64,000 nt of DNA from Isoetes taiwanensis (GCA_021234155.1 JAJEKV010000042.1:27501-91500), one strand, 5' to 3'. Numbered from the stretch's first letter, positions 1-12,010 are shown. Program-made: numbers and translations. Notes: a model not told the origin generated them from the letters alone.

Positions 1-289
1 AAGCCTTGAACCAACCGAGCGAAGCTACCAGCCATTTAGTTCAAACCAACAACCAGCCCAACTAGCCAAGGCTAAGCCGCGCCGATGCCGTCGCACCAGC
101 TATCCGCCCTGGGCTAACGGGACAAGCCACCAGCCAAGCGTTCCCTCACCGCGGCGTGCACACCACCAACCAACCAACAATGCGAGCCAACAGACCCGAG
201 CCAACCAACCGTGCCGAAGGAAGGAGCCAACCAGCCGGGCACAACCCAAGGAGGAACTTGAGTCAGTCACCGAGATGACCAAGCCAAGA
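1..289 (-). other. 5' ETS / 18S-proximal spacer, partial (unit I)
   Basis: This segment matches the stretches at about 10322-10614, 21284-21574 and 43970-44261, which lie 1.4-1.7 kb upstream of an 18S 5' end. The window therefore opens inside the 18S-proximal spacer of a unit whose 18S lies off the left edge. It is single copy within the unit and rich in CCAACCAACCA. No gene is seen. Confidence 0.75.
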
Positions 290-1345
290 AACCAGAGGTG
301 ACCAAACCGGTGGAGCCAGCCAAAACGACCAACGGAACCAACCGGTCGGGTGGGGAGCCGACTAACCGGGGGACCGAGGGAAGTACCCGACCGACCAGTC
401 ATGACCAACCCAAGTTGGGATCTTAAGTGGGTTTTCTACTAAGTGCCCAGCCGACCCAACCGGAGGTGACCAAAACCGAGGTGCCTTCACGGGGGGAACC
501 AACCGACTAGCCGACCAACCAGACCGACCAAGGGGACCAACCGGTCGGGTGGGTAGCCGACTAATCGGACTGACCGAGGGACCGAGGGAAGTAACCGACC
601 AGTCATGACCAACCCAAGTTGGGATCTTAAGTGGGTTTTCTACTAAGTGCCCAGCCGAAACCAACCGGAGGTGACCAAAACCGAGGTGCCTTCACGGGGA
701 ACAAACCGACTAGCCGACCAACCAGACCGACCAGCGGGACCAACCGGTCGGGTGGGGGCCGACTAACTAACGAGGAGGGACCGAGGGAAGTAACCGACCA
801 GTCATGACCAACCCAAGTTGGGATCTTAAGTGGGTTTTTCTACTAAGTGCCCAGCCGAAACCAACCGGAGGTGACCAAAACCGAGGTGCCTTCACGGGGA
901 AACCAACCGACTAGCCGACCAACCAGACCGACCAGCGGAACCAACCGGTCGGTTAGGGGACCGACTAACCGGAGGGGCCGAGGGAAATAACCGACCAGTC
1001 ATGACCAACCCAAGTTGGGATCTTAAGTGGGTTTTCTACTAAGTGCCCAGCCGAAACCAACCGGAGGTGACCAAAACCGAGGTGCCTTCACGGGGAACCA
1101 ACCGACTAGCCGACCAACCAAACCGACCAACGGAACCAACCGGTCGGTTAGGGGCCCGACTAACCGGACTGACCGAGGAAAGGAACCGACCAGTCATGAC
1201 CAACCCAAGTTGGGATCTTAAGTGGGTTTTCTACTAAGTGCCCAGCCGAAACCAACCGGAGGTGACCAAAACGGAGGAGCCTTCACAGGGAACAAACCGA
1301 CTAGCCGACCAACCAAACCGACCAACGGAACCAACCAGTCGGGCA
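290..1345. repeat. R1 spacer subrepeat array, ~198 bp x5 (unit I)
   Basis: The marker GACCAACCCAAGTTGGGATC recurs at about 403, 607, 806, 1003 and 1198, a period of 195-204 bp. Each copy carries AAGTGGGTTTTCTACTAAG and a GGTGACCAAAACCGAGGTG block. The array is tandem and highly homogeneous. Open frames through it are translations of the repeat and not genes. Confidence 0.9.
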
Positions 1346-1690
1346 GCAAGGATCCAAGAGCTGAAAGGGGGCGCATTGGCTTGTGCGTTTTGGAGTAGCC
1401 AAACGATCCAGTACTAAGGTGCACAAAGGCTAGAGCAACAACCCGTGGGGTAGCCAAAACAGTGAGCAAACCGCTTCCAAGTCGACCGTTGTACTAAGTC
1501 GCCCAAGACCAAGTGCAAACTGCCCCCTTCCACTATCCCCCAGGGTTTGTGAATGCCCCCCCACACTTTTATGTCAAAAATAGGGGCCCCCCCCCATAAG
1601 GAGGCTCGGGCAGCTGAGCAGCGGCATGGATAGGAAGGGGCGCGCAAAGGAAGCTTATAGGTGGCAGCCTCCCGCCAATCGGAGCATTCC
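1346..1690 (-). other. Unique spacer linker between R1 and R2 (unit I)
   Basis: This single-copy linker is conserved in units II-IV. It begins with the GCAAGGATCCAAGAGCTG region and contains a C-run and a CACACTTTTATGTCAAAAAT block followed by CCCATAAGGAGG. Being the only non-repetitive part of the central spacer makes it the best place to look for the Pol I promoter. No coding sequence is seen. Confidence 0.6.
1568..1610 (-). promoter_or_regulatory. Candidate Pol I promoter block (unit I)
   Basis: Read on the minus strand this is CCTTATGGGGGG followed by GGGCCCC and an AT-rich TATTTTTGACATAAAA. Plant 45S initiation sites usually resemble TATATAAGGGG, so the match is partial. Support comes from conservation at the same spot in all four spacers and from its unique context, about 3 kb upstream of the 18S. 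Which base starts transcription cannot be told. Confidence 0.25.
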
Positions 1691-2960
1691 ACGTCGCCAA
1701 ATATAGCGCCTATTGTCAGCACCCCGTTATCAGCCAGGCGCCCGCCCCGTAAAGGCGGCGTGACCCTCCGAGGCGCCGCGCCCGGTCCGGTTTGCCGCGG
1801 GGACTGCCGCCTCGATCTGGCGCCAAGTCGTCGTGGGGGCGTGGCAGGCCGTCCCGCCGTCACGCGGGGGCCTCTGCTGGCGTCAGGTCCCCGTTATCAG
1901 CCATAGCCCCGTTATCAGCCATGGCGGTAGCGGCGGGCCTAGAAACCGCCCGGGCCATCCAGCGAGGCAAGCGGGACGGCGAGGCGAAGGCAAGCGCGTT
2001 GCTGGCGTGGAAACCATCTCGGCCGCGCCATCAAGACCCGTGATGACGTGTCAGGCCCCCGTTATCAGCCAAAACCCCGTTATCAGCGAGGCATGCGCGG
2101 CGGGCCTAGAGCCGCCCGGGCGGCCCGGCCTTGAGCAAGTCACGAACCAGGGGCAGGGGCGCGTTGCTGGCGTGGAAACCATCTCGACACGCCGTCCAAG
2201 GTGCGTGCTGACGTGTCAACCCCCATTATCAGCCAAGTACCCCGTTATCCAAGTACCCCGTTATCAAGCCGAACCAAGGCGGCAGGGCGCATTGCTGGCG
2301 TGGCCATCTCGGCCGCGCCGTCAAGGCCCGTGCTGACGTGTCAGCCCCGTTATCAGCCAAGTACCCCGTTATCAGCGGCGGTCCGAGCCCCCCCGCGGTC
2401 AAGGGCGCATTGCTGGCGTGGAAACCATCTCGGCACGCCCGTCCAAGGCCCGTGCTGACGTGTCAGTCCCCGTTATCAGCCAAGTACCCCGTTATCAGCC
2501 GGCGTCTTGGGCGGGCCTAGAGCCGCCCAGGCGGTCGGTCAGGGAGCAAGGGCGCGCGTTGCTGGCGGCGTGGAAACCATCTCGGCCGCTGTCCAAGGCC
2601 CGTGCTGACGTGTCAGTCCCCGTTATCAGCCAAGTACCCCGTTATCAGCGAAGCGTCGCGCGGCAGCCTATAGCCGCCCCAGGCGGTCGGTCAGAGAAGC
2701 AAAAATGATGCTGGCGCTGGCGTGGAAACCAGCAGCACGCCGGTCAAGACCCGTGATGACGTGTCAGTCCCCGTTATCAGCCAAGTACCCCGTTATCAGC
2801 CGGGCGTCTTGGCGGCGGGCCTAGAGCCGCCCGGGCGGTCCGGTCGCGAGCAAAAGGCGCGTTGCTGGCGTGGAAACCATGTCGGCACGCGCTGTCCAAG
2901 ACCCGTGCTGATGTGTCCGGGCACCCATTATCATCCGTGGCGCGGGGAGGAGGCCCCAAC
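1691..2960. repeat. R2 GC-rich spacer array, ~120-165 bp period (unit I)
   Basis: The marker GCTGGCGTGGAAACCATC recurs, some copies altered, at about 2001, 2166, 2294, 2412, 2561, 2710 and 2862. Each is followed by GTGCTGACGTGTCAG and one or two CCCCGTTATCAGCC boxes. Copy length varies because parts of the unit are lost and because of small indels at CG sites. Confidence 0.85.
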
Positions 2961-4520
2961 TTAGGCTTTAGGCGGCAATGTTGGCTCGGGCGGTCATATG
3001 CCGCAAAAAGCGGGCGAGGCGGAAAAAATCGGGGAGCCTAGACAAAAACCAGACGAGCAATGTCCTCCAAGGCCGTAGTCATCTGGAAGGCCGCCCGTTA
3101 TCAGCCTCGGCGAGAAAGAAGCGATAAAGACCGCCGCATCCACCATGTGCGCTCCGTGCGGTCTTGCTTGGTCGGTCGCGGGTCCGTCGCGTGGAATTGC
3201 GTGTTGCCGACCGCCAACCATCTCCCCTTGTCGTAAAGGTCACTGCTGCTGATGTGGCAGGCCGCTGTTATTATCGGCCGTGTGGCACGAGATGAGACCG
3301 CCAAAGTCGGGCTTGAGGCGTCAACGATGGCTCTCGGGCGGTCATGAGCCACAAACCGCATTCATCCCAGCGGGCATATGCGGGGATATGACATGGAAAC
3401 CATATCGGAATGCCATCGAGAACCCGTAGTGATGTGGAAGGCCGCCCGTTATCAGCCAGTGCGCAAGAAGATGCATTAAAGGCGCCGCATCCACCAAGTA
3501 GTGCGCTCCATGCGGCCCTGCCGGAATCGATCGCGGTGCAGCGTGAAATGGCGCGTTGCCGGCGTGGTAACCATCTCTCCTTGTTGTAAAGGCCCGTGCG
3601 AAGTGGCGAGCCGCCCCTTATCAACCGTGGCGCAAGAGGTGGCCGCCAACTTCGGGCTTGAAAGCGGCAAACCAAGTGGCTCGGGGCGGCCGTCCACATA
3701 AGCGCATATCTGGCGGGGGGGCAAATCGCGGGGATATGGCATGGAAGCCATATCCTAATGTCCTCAAGGCGTGTGGTGATGTGGCAGGCCTCCCGTGATC
3801 AGCCACAATGCGAGAAGGTGCGAGAAAAGGCCGCCGCATCTACTACAGTGTGGCTCTGTGCGGTCTGCTTGGCGATCTCTCGGGTTCGGCGTGAAAGAAA
3901 GCGTGTTGCGGGCGTGGTAACCATCTTCCCATGTCTTGGAAGACTCATGCTGATGTGTCAGGCCGCCCGTAATCAGGCGTGGCGCAAGAGGAGGCCGCCA
4001 ACTTCGGGCTTGGGCGGCAGCGGTGGCTCTGGGCGGTCATGCACCGTAAGCCCTTGGGATCTTCTTGCGGGCAAATCTTGGGGATATGACAAAAAACCAT
4101 ATCGGAATGTCTCCAAGATCCGTAGTGATGTGGCAGGCCGCCCGTCCATCAACCGTAAGCGTGAAAAAGGCGGCTGTAAAGGCCGCCGCATCTACCAAGT
4201 GCCGCTCCGTGCGGCCTTGCGTGGCCCGATCTTGGGTCGGGCGTGTGAAAGATAGGCGTGTCGCCCGGCGTTGTAACCATCTCCCCATGTCATCCAACAC
4301 CCGTGCTAATGTGGTAGGCGTCCGTTCTCGGACTTGGCGCGGGGGAAGGCCCGTCAACTTCGGGCTTGGGGCGACAAAAGGTGGCTCGGGCGGTCATAAG
4401 CGCCATGAGCGAGGACCAGTGGGGGCAAATCACGAGGAGACCACATGGAAACCGGGTTGACACGTGACCAAAGGCTGTGCAAACATGTCAGGCCACCCGT
4501 CATTGGCGGGGAGTGCGGGG
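2961..4520. repeat. R3 spacer array, ~175 bp period (unit I)
   Basis: GATGTGGCAGGCCGCC-type boxes recur at about 3252, 3432, 3600, 3778, 3951, 4128, 4309 and 4484. Each repeat also has a TGGAAACCATATCGGAATG or GTGGTAACCATCTCC box and a GGGCGGTCAT box. Copies are more diverged from one another than those of R1. The box order matches R2, so the two arrays share an origin. Confidence 0.85.
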
Positions 4521-5340
4521 AGGGGGCCCCGAGGCGGGATTGGTCGCGGCAAAGCTGTGACTCACAGGCCCAAGGAGGACAATCCAAAAGCGACCAGCCA
4601 AAGAGAATGCAACCGGGGATGCCACCAACTTGGGCGGGGGGCCAACTAACGAGATGGAAGCCGCCAAGTCAGTGGGGAGCTAATAACAACCAAGCGATCC
4701 CGGGACACCACCGAGTCGATGGCGAGGCAACCACCACCAAGTCGGTGTGGAGGCAGCGGCGGCGAGCCAAACACCACGACCAAGTTGGGTGGGGGCGATC
4801 CACGACACCACCAGGTTGGGTGGGTAGCCATGTCATAGAGCCAAGCACCACGACACCACCCGGTCGGTTGGGTAGCCGACTAAGCGGAGCCAAAAGGTCA
4901 CCAAGTCGGTTGAGAGACCAAGGAGGGCGATCCAAGTTGGGTGGGCAGCCAACTAACCCGAACCAAACACCACCCCTTCTTCCATCGGGTGGGCACCACG
5001 ACCACCCGGTCGGGTTCAGGTAGCCGACTAAGCCCAAGGTGGCAAACACCACCAAGTCGGTTGAGACCCAGGAGGGCGATCCAAGTCCAAATCGGTTTCC
5101 GGCAAACACCACCCGTTTTCACCAAACACCACCAAGTCGTGGGCAGCCAACCACCACCAAGTCAAATGGGGAGCCAAACTAAGGGCCAAAGTCGGTGGGC
5201 AGCCAACTAACCCAAACACCACCAAGTCAAATGGGCAGCCAAACCACCAAGTGGGGGCAAACACCACCAAGTCGGGTGGGCAGCCAACTACCATCCGGGG
5301 GCCAAACACCACCACCAAGTCGGTGGGCAGCCAACTAACC
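4521..5340. repeat. R4 short-repeat array, start (unit I)
   Basis: A short linker is followed by dense repeats of ACCACCAAGTCGGTGGGCAG and CAACTAACCGAACCAAAC with spacing of about 40-60 bp. The sequence corresponds to the beginnings of the R4 arrays in units II-IV. Confidence 0.85.
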
Positions 5341-6880
5341 GAGCCAAAACACCACCCGGTCAGGTGGGCAAACCAACCAAACCACCAAACTCAGCCAAAC
5401 CAAGACCAAGTGGGTAGCCAAACGGCCACCAAGTCCATGTGGGGATCCAACCACCCAAAACCAACCCCCAAGTCGGGTGGGACTAACAGCCAACCAAACA
5501 CCCAAATGGGTGGGCCACCACAACCACCAAGTTGGTGGCCAAACACCACCAAACACCAATCCAACCAAACACCACCCAAACCAAGCCACGACCAACGGGT
5601 GGGCAAACACCACCAAGTCGGTGTGGGCCCAAACCCAGCCACCAAGTCGGGTTTTGGCAAACCAAACCAAACACCAAAGTCGGGGGAACCAAACCAGCAA
5701 AACCAACAATGGCCAAGTCCCACCAAAGTGGGATGGGTTTCAAAACAACCATCAAGTCCAAGTGGGCAACCACCACCAAGTTCGGGGCAATGCCAACCAC
5801 CACCAACCACCAAGTGGTGGCAGGCCAAAACCACCAAGTCCCCAGCCAAACTGGGGAAACACCACCAAGTCGGTGGGCAGCCAAACCAGTGACCAACCAC
5901 CACCCGTCGGTGGGCAGCCAAACACAGCCAACAACCAAATACCCAACACCACCCACCGGTCAATGGGCAAACCCAAACCCAAAAAAGCCAGGGAATTCCC
6001 GGTGGGCCAAACCAAGGGCCAAGTCCCGACCAAGTTGGGATGGGTCATTCCCAACCACCACCAAGATGGGGTGGGGGCAACCACCACCAAGTCACCACCC
6101 AAAAACACCACCACCAAGTGCGGATGGGTTGGCGTTGGGCGGCCAAACCAAGTCGGGGCAGGCACCCAAACAACCACCAAGTGGGTCAGGCAGCCAACTT
6201 GCCAAAAACCAAGGACCAAGCCAATGTTCCAAGCGGTTGGCAAGGCACCAAAGCCCCAACCACCCACACCAAGTCCCCTGGCGAAATGGCATCGGTGGCC
6301 ACCAAACCAAAAGGCCACCAACCATGGGTAGCCAAAAATGTGTTTCTTCCAGTGTGGGCCAACCAAAAAAATTCCGTGCAATGCATGCCAAACCAAGTCA
6401 ATGGTCCCAACCCAAAGTTTGGGAAGCCAATTTAACCCAATGGCAGCACACCGCATCACAAAGCGGGCCCCCAATAAACCGTCCAAACCACCACCCGAAG
6501 CACTTGGGGGCAAGCAAAATCAAACCAATGATTGGGGAATTAGAAGGGTTGGGGGCCAAAGGGTCAAATCGGAAACCAGCCAACCACCACCAAGTCGCCA
6601 ATTGCCAATCCAACCCAACCATCAAGGGAATTGCCGAATTCACATCATGGGGCTTTTTGGATTCAAGGTCCAGCCACCCCAAACAAAACTCCACGAATCA
6701 ATCCACCAAGGCGGGTGGGTACCATCAACTCCTCAATGCGGGCACACCAAAATTCCAAAGCAACCCAATGGTCCAACCAACCAAGCACCAAGAGGGGGCA
6801 ACCCCAATCGACCAGGCCACCACCAAGGGGTGGGGGCCAAAGCCACCATTAAGCAAATGGGGAGCCAAAGCCCGTCGGCC
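5341..6880. repeat. Diverged R4-like sequence, CG-poor (unit I)
   Basis: The sequence is still built on ACCACCAAG and GGGCAGCCAA elements but diverges increasingly from the other three R4 arrays. It has fewer CG dinucleotides and contains blocks with no counterpart, for example around 6330-6560. A frame of over 500 codons crosses it (5532-7121) because ACC/CCA repeats lack stop codons. The product would be low-complexity H/P/Q/T/K sequence, so I do not call a gene. It may be a hybrid consensus like the stretch to its right. Confidence 0.6.
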
Positions 6881-7057
6881 ATATGTCCATGGCCACGTGT
6901 GGGCCATCAAGGCCCACCAGGCCACCCCTTGGTGCCTCGCAAAGGTAACCCTCCCTAGGGTGGGGAGCCATGGCCAACCAAGGGTTCAAACACCCAAACA
7001 TCCTCCAGGAGGACAAGGACCAAGTGTTGGGTTCCTCCCCTTTTTGCTGACGTGTGT
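6881..7057 (-). other. ITS1 remnant mixed with 25S 3' flank (unit I)
   Basis: Blocks such as CCACCCCTTGGTGCCTCGC, GGGGAGCCATGGCC and GAGGACAAGGA match the ITS1 at 55120-55437. Between them lie pieces of the 25S 3' flank, such as ACCAAGTGTTGGGTTCCTCC. The two sources alternate every 10-30 bases. No 25S or 5.8S is found between spacer I and this 18S. Confidence 0.65.
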
Positions 7058-7099
7058 CAATGATCCTTCCTTGCGTTCACCCCAAGGAAACCTTATTCT

Positions 7100-7130
<31 letters not shown>

Positions 7131-7766
7131 ATGAACTTCTCACCTCGTCCAATCCCAACCCGTGGGGCCCAAAAGGTGGGAGCAATCCCCTTTTGCATCA
7201 AAACCTCAACCATTCAATCGGTAGGAGGCTACTTTTGCTTCGGTGTGTACAAAAGGGGCAATTTAGTCAGCAGCTGATGACTTCCTTAAAGGAATTCCTT
7301 CAATGAAGATCAATAATTGCAATGATCTATCCCCATCCCACGATGAAATTTCAAAGATTGCCAAGCTATCCAAGACCTATAGTGGGCCCCTGGGGCCAAA
7401 AGTTCCTTTTTTCCCATGCAATAGTTGGGAGATCTATCCCCATCCGCGATGAAATTTCAAAGAACATCTAAGGGCATCCATGCAACTGTTAATTCATCGG
7501 TGTAACAAACTTCCATCATCTAAGGGCATCAAATAGTCCATCCGGAGGCGAATAGTCCCTCTAAGAAGAAGGGAAGACCTTGGCAAGAGCTAGTTAGTTA
7601 GCAGGCTGAGGTCTGTTTAGTTATCGGAATTAACCGGACAAATCACTCCACCAACTAAGAGCGGCCATGCACCACCACCCATAGAATCAAGAAAGAGCTC
7701 TCAATCTGTCAATCCTTACTATGCGGACCTGGTAAGTTTCCCGTGTTGAGTCAAATTAAGCCCATG

Positions 7767-7835
<69 letters not shown>

Positions 7836-7957
7836 AGAACCCAAAACTTTGATTTCTCATGAGGTGCTGGCGGAGTCATCCAACATCCGCCCGATCCTAG
7901 TCGGCATCGTTTATGGTTGAGACTAGGGCCGGTATCTGATCGTCTTGAGCCCCCACT

Positions 7958-7998
<41 letters not shown>

Positions 7999-8936
7999 TC
8001 GCGATGGTTAGGTCTTTTCATAAATCCAAGAATTTCACCTCGACAATGAAATCTGAAATGCCCCAAAGCTGTCCCTATTAATCATTTACTCCGGTCCAAA
8101 GACCAGCGGAAAAGGACGGGGTCCTCCCGTTATTCCATGCTAACATATTGAGCATAGGCCTGCTTTGAGCACTCTAATTTTTTCAAAGTAACAGCGCCCG
8201 GCTCGGCGTCCCAAAAATTAAAGGCCAGGACAACGCGTCGCCAACTAGAAGGGTGAAATGCCCGATGCACACCCATTCGGACCGTGCATCCCACCCGAGA
8301 TCAACTCTGAGCTTTTTAAGCGCAACAACTTAAATATCGCTATTGGGCTGGAATTACATCGGGTGCTGGCTGGCACGGACTTGCCCTCAATGGATCCTCG
8401 TTAAAGGGATTTAGATTGTACTCATTCCAATTACCAGACTTGTAGAAGCCCGGTATTGTTATTTATTGTCACTACCTCCCGTGTCGGGATTGGGTAATTC
8501 TTGGCGCTTTTTGCCTTCCTTGGATGTGGTAGCCGTCTCTCGGGGCTCCCTCTCGAAATCGAACCCTAATTCCCGTCACCCGTCACCACCATGGTAGGCC
8601 ACTATCCTACCATCGAAAGTTGATAGGGCAGAAATTTGAATGAAATATCGCCCGGCGCTAAGGCCGTCGCGATTCGACTAGTTATCATGAGTCACCGGCG
8701 TGGCGAGCAAACTGCATCGGCCTTTTATCGATAAATGCATCCCTTCCATGGGTGGGACTTGGTGCGTATTAGCTCTAGAATTACTACGGTTATCCGGTAG
8801 TAAGATACCATCAAATAAACTATAACTGATTTAATGAGCCATTCGCGGTTTCCGCGGTACAAGGTAGCTTATACTTACACATGCATGGCTTAATCTTTGA
8901 GACAAGCATATGACTCTTGGCGGGATCAACCAGGTA
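7058..8936 (-). rRNA. 18S rRNA: 18S ribosomal RNA gene, copy 1 (3' part corrupted)
   Basis: This is the small-subunit rRNA of the cytosolic ribosome. The 5' end at 8936 reads TACCTGGTTGATCCCGCCAA and is followed by the universal ATGCTTGTCTCAAAGATTAA. The 3' terminus is the GGAAGGATCATTG equivalent at about 7058. From about 7620 to 8936 it closely follows the other copies. Between 7058 and 7620 it is abnormal: foreign blocks are interleaved, and the GATCTATCCCCATC...GATGAAATTTCAAAG segment is present twice (about 7327 and 7433). The copy is therefore 1879 bp against about 1805. It is either a decayed copy or a consensus artefact; the interleaving favours artefact. Confidence 0.85.
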
Positions 8937-10614
8937 GCTTCCATAAAGGGACAGCCATCCACCCACACACTGGGTGGAGGGGCTGCTGAGAGGAGCGATC
9001 AGCATCGACTCCGCCCGTTCCCAAAGGGGCGGCGGCAAGGCGATGGAGGCATGGTCGCCCACACCACCAACACTTGAAGTGGGAGGTCGGCCGCCGCCCC
9101 AGCAACAAAAAAAAAGCGAGGAGAGAAGGACATGCACCGCACCAACCGAGTGTCCAAGAATGGAACGGAACCGCGCCACCAAGCGGCCGCCCGGAGGCCG
9201 GGGGAACACACATGATGAGGACTAGGTCGAGCGAACATTGAGCGTCTCGAACTTGTTGTGTGCATCTGGAACTCCAGCATGGTAGGTGGAAGAGGTTCGC
9301 CCGCCGTTCCCGACACAAAGAGGGTAAAAGCACATCTCCAACCATCCAAGGCCTATGCATTGCGGCGAGGCGGGGCCACCAACCACAGCGAGCCCGGCAA
9401 TCGAGCGCGAGGCCACAACCGCCATGAGCGAGCCAAAGCGGGACCCAATGGGGCAGCGGAAACAAAGCAAGGCACCACCACAAAGACAACCCAACCGGAC
9501 GGGTCCGAGAGGGAGGGAGGGCACGATGGAGCCAAGCCCAAAACCAACATCACATTCCCAGCAGGCCTTGGCAACCTTCCGACCAACCCGTTTCGGGGAG
9601 GCAGGTCGGACACCGAGGCGAATTTCCAACATTGAGGAACCAACATGCCAAAGCCAACCAAAGGCGGGGCGGAAACAACGGGGAGGGCACCAAGCGGTGT
9701 GGCACACAAACCGAGGGAACGAATCCTTTGGAACCGCAGGCGGCGAACAAACACGGCCTTGTCGAGGACCCGCATTGTAGCCGCGCAACAACAAGGTGAA
9801 ATGCACTTCCCAACTTCCAACTCAATCTGAACACGCACAAATCCCACAAGCCAAAGGCGGGTCGAATAACGGGCCCGACCACGATTAACAAAACGACCAA
9901 GGGCAAGCAACCCATTCCAGCTCCAGCCCGTCTTACATGCTTGGGAAGGAAAGCCACCAACTGGCTAGACCAACCCAACAAGCAACCGTCCCGTAGCCGT
10001 CGAGTCGAGCAAGAGTGTTGGCCATGTTCCGGCTAAAAGTCTTGGTCAGGCGCCAAGGCCCGTCGAGCCAAAACGAATGCCAAGGACCAACACCACCCGA
10101 CAAGGACCACCCACCTTGCCCAAAACCGTTTAAGTAGTTCACCATGTCTCCTCGACTCCGTGAGCGACTCCATGGCCAAGACAAGGGGAAGCCGAGCAAC
10201 CCGGTTGGGAAGCAAAACCACCAATTAGTGCAAATCGTGATCACCGAGCCGCCAGCGGTAACCAGCGGACCAGCCCTCGGCTAAGATCCTTGCTGCCGGG
10301 CGATGGCGCATCCCAGCTCAAAAAGCCTTGAACCAACCCGGCGAAGCTACCAGCCATTTAGTTCAAACCAACAACCAGCCCAACTAGCCAAGGCTAAGCG
10401 GCGCCCGATGCCGTCGCACCAGCTATCCGCCCTGGGCTAACGGGACAAGCCACCAGCCAAAGCGTTCCCTCACCGCGGCGTGCACACCACCAACCAACCA
10501 ACAATGCGAGCCAGCAGGACCCGAGCCAACCAACCGTGCGAAGGAAGGAGCCAACCAGCCGGGCACAACCCAAGGAGGAACTTGAGTCAGTCACCGAGAT
10601 GACCAAGCCAAGAA
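8937..10614 (-). other. 5' ETS / 18S-proximal spacer (unit II)
   Basis: About 1.68 kb of sequence directly upstream of 18S copy 1, conserved as a block at 19882-21574, 42579-44261 and 57252-58737. It is not internally repetitive. Differences between copies are mostly one- or two-base indels at CG sites. Position suggests transcribed external spacer; the transcription start is not established. Long minus-strand frames cross it but are not shared intact between copies. Confidence 0.75.
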
Positions 10615-11660
10615 ACCAGAGGTGACCAAACCCGGTGGAGCCAGCCAAAAGCGACCAGCGGAACCAACCCGGTCGGGTGGGGGCCGACTAACGGAGGGGG
10701 GAGGGGAAGTAACCGACCAGTCATGACCAACCCAAGTTGGGATCTTAAGTGGGTTTTCTACTAAGTGCCCAGCCGAAACCAACGGAGGTGACCAAAACCG
10801 AGGTGCCTTCACGGGGAACCAACCGACTAGCCGACCAACCAGACCGACCAAGGGGACCAACCCGGTCGGGTGGGTAGCCGACTAACGGACTGACCAGGGA
10901 AGTAACCGACCAGTCATGACCAACCCAAGTTGGGATCTTAAGTGGGTTTTCTACTAAGTGCCCAGCCCGAAACCAACCGGAGGTGACCAAAACCGAGGTG
11001 CCTTCACGGGGAACAAACCGACTAGCCGACCAACCAGACCGACCAGCGGGACCAACCCGGTCGGGTGGGGAGCCGACTAACGGAGGGACCGAGGGAAATA
11101 ACCGACCAGTCATGACCAACCCAAGTTGGGATCTTAAGTGGGTTTTTCTACTAAGTGCCCAGCCGAAACCAGCGGGAGGTGACCAAAACCGAGGTGCCTT
11201 CACGGGGAACCAACCGACTAGCCGACCAACCAGACCGACCAGCGGAACCAACCGGTCGGTTAGGGAGCCGACTAACCGGAGGGACCGAGGGAAATGCTAC
11301 CGACCAGTCATGACCAACCCAAGTTGGGATCTTAAGTGGGTTTTCTACTAAGTGCCCAGCCGAAACCAACAGGAGGTGACCAAAACCGAGGTGCCTTCAC
11401 GGGGAACCAACCGACTAGCCGACCAACCAAACCGACCAGCGGAACCAACGGTCGGTTAGGGGAGCCGACTAACGGACTGACCGAGGAAAGGAACCGACCA
11501 GTCATGACCAACCCAAGTTGGGATCTTAAGTGGGTTTTCTACTAAAGTGCCCAGCCGAAACCAGCGGGAGGTGACCAAAGCGGAGGAGCCTTCCTTCGGG
11601 GAACAAACCGACTAGCCGACCAACCAAACCGACCAACGGAACCAACCAGTCGGGCAGCAA
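10615..11660. repeat. R1 array, five ~195 bp copies (unit II)
   Basis: GACCAACCCAAGTTGGGATC occurs at about 10725, 10917, 11112, 11311 and 11502. Copy number and order match units I, III and IV. Confidence 0.9.
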
Positions 11661-12010
11661 GGATCCAAAAGCTGAAAGGGGCGCATTGGCTTGTGCGTTT
11701 TGGAGTAGCCAAGCGATCCAGTACTAAGGTGCACAAAGGCTAGAGCAACCCGGTGGGGTAGCCAAAACAGTGAGCAAACCGCTTCCAAGTCGACCGTTGT
11801 ACTAAATTAAGCCCAAGACCAAGTGCAAACTGCCCCCTTCCACTATCCCCGGGGTTTGTGAATGCCCCCCCACACTTTTATGTCAAAAATAGGGGCCCCG
11901 CCCATAAAGGAGGCTCGGGCCGGAGCGGCGGCATGGATAGGAAGAGGCGCAAAGAAGCTTATAGGTGGCAGCCTCCCGCAATCGGGCATTCCACGTCGCC
12001 AAATAAAACT
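11661..12010 (-). promoter_or_regulatory. Unique linker with candidate Pol I promoter (unit II)
   Basis: Single-copy linker between R1 and R2. The minus strand at about 11870-11912 reads CTCCTTTATGGGCGGGGCCC followed by an AT-rich TATTTTTGACATAAAA block, kept in all four spacers. It only loosely resembles the plant TATATAAGGGG initiation site, so promoter function is inferred from position and conservation. Confidence 0.3.

Noticed and set aside
1691-4520. Regular repeats with similar spacing suggesting a CRISPR-like array
   Set aside because: Repeats and intervals are both conserved and GC-rich, there are no unique spacers, and the context is nuclear rDNA.
5532-7121. A 529-codon open frame on the plus strand
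   Set aside because: It translates ACC/CCA-rich spacer repeats into low-complexity protein, crosses the ITS1 remnant and the 18S 3' end, and has no counterpart in the other units.
7058-7620. 18S copy 1 3' region as a novel expansion segment
   Set aside because: The extra blocks interrupt universally conserved 18S and show the same word-by-word mixing as two other junctions, so an assembly artefact is more likely.
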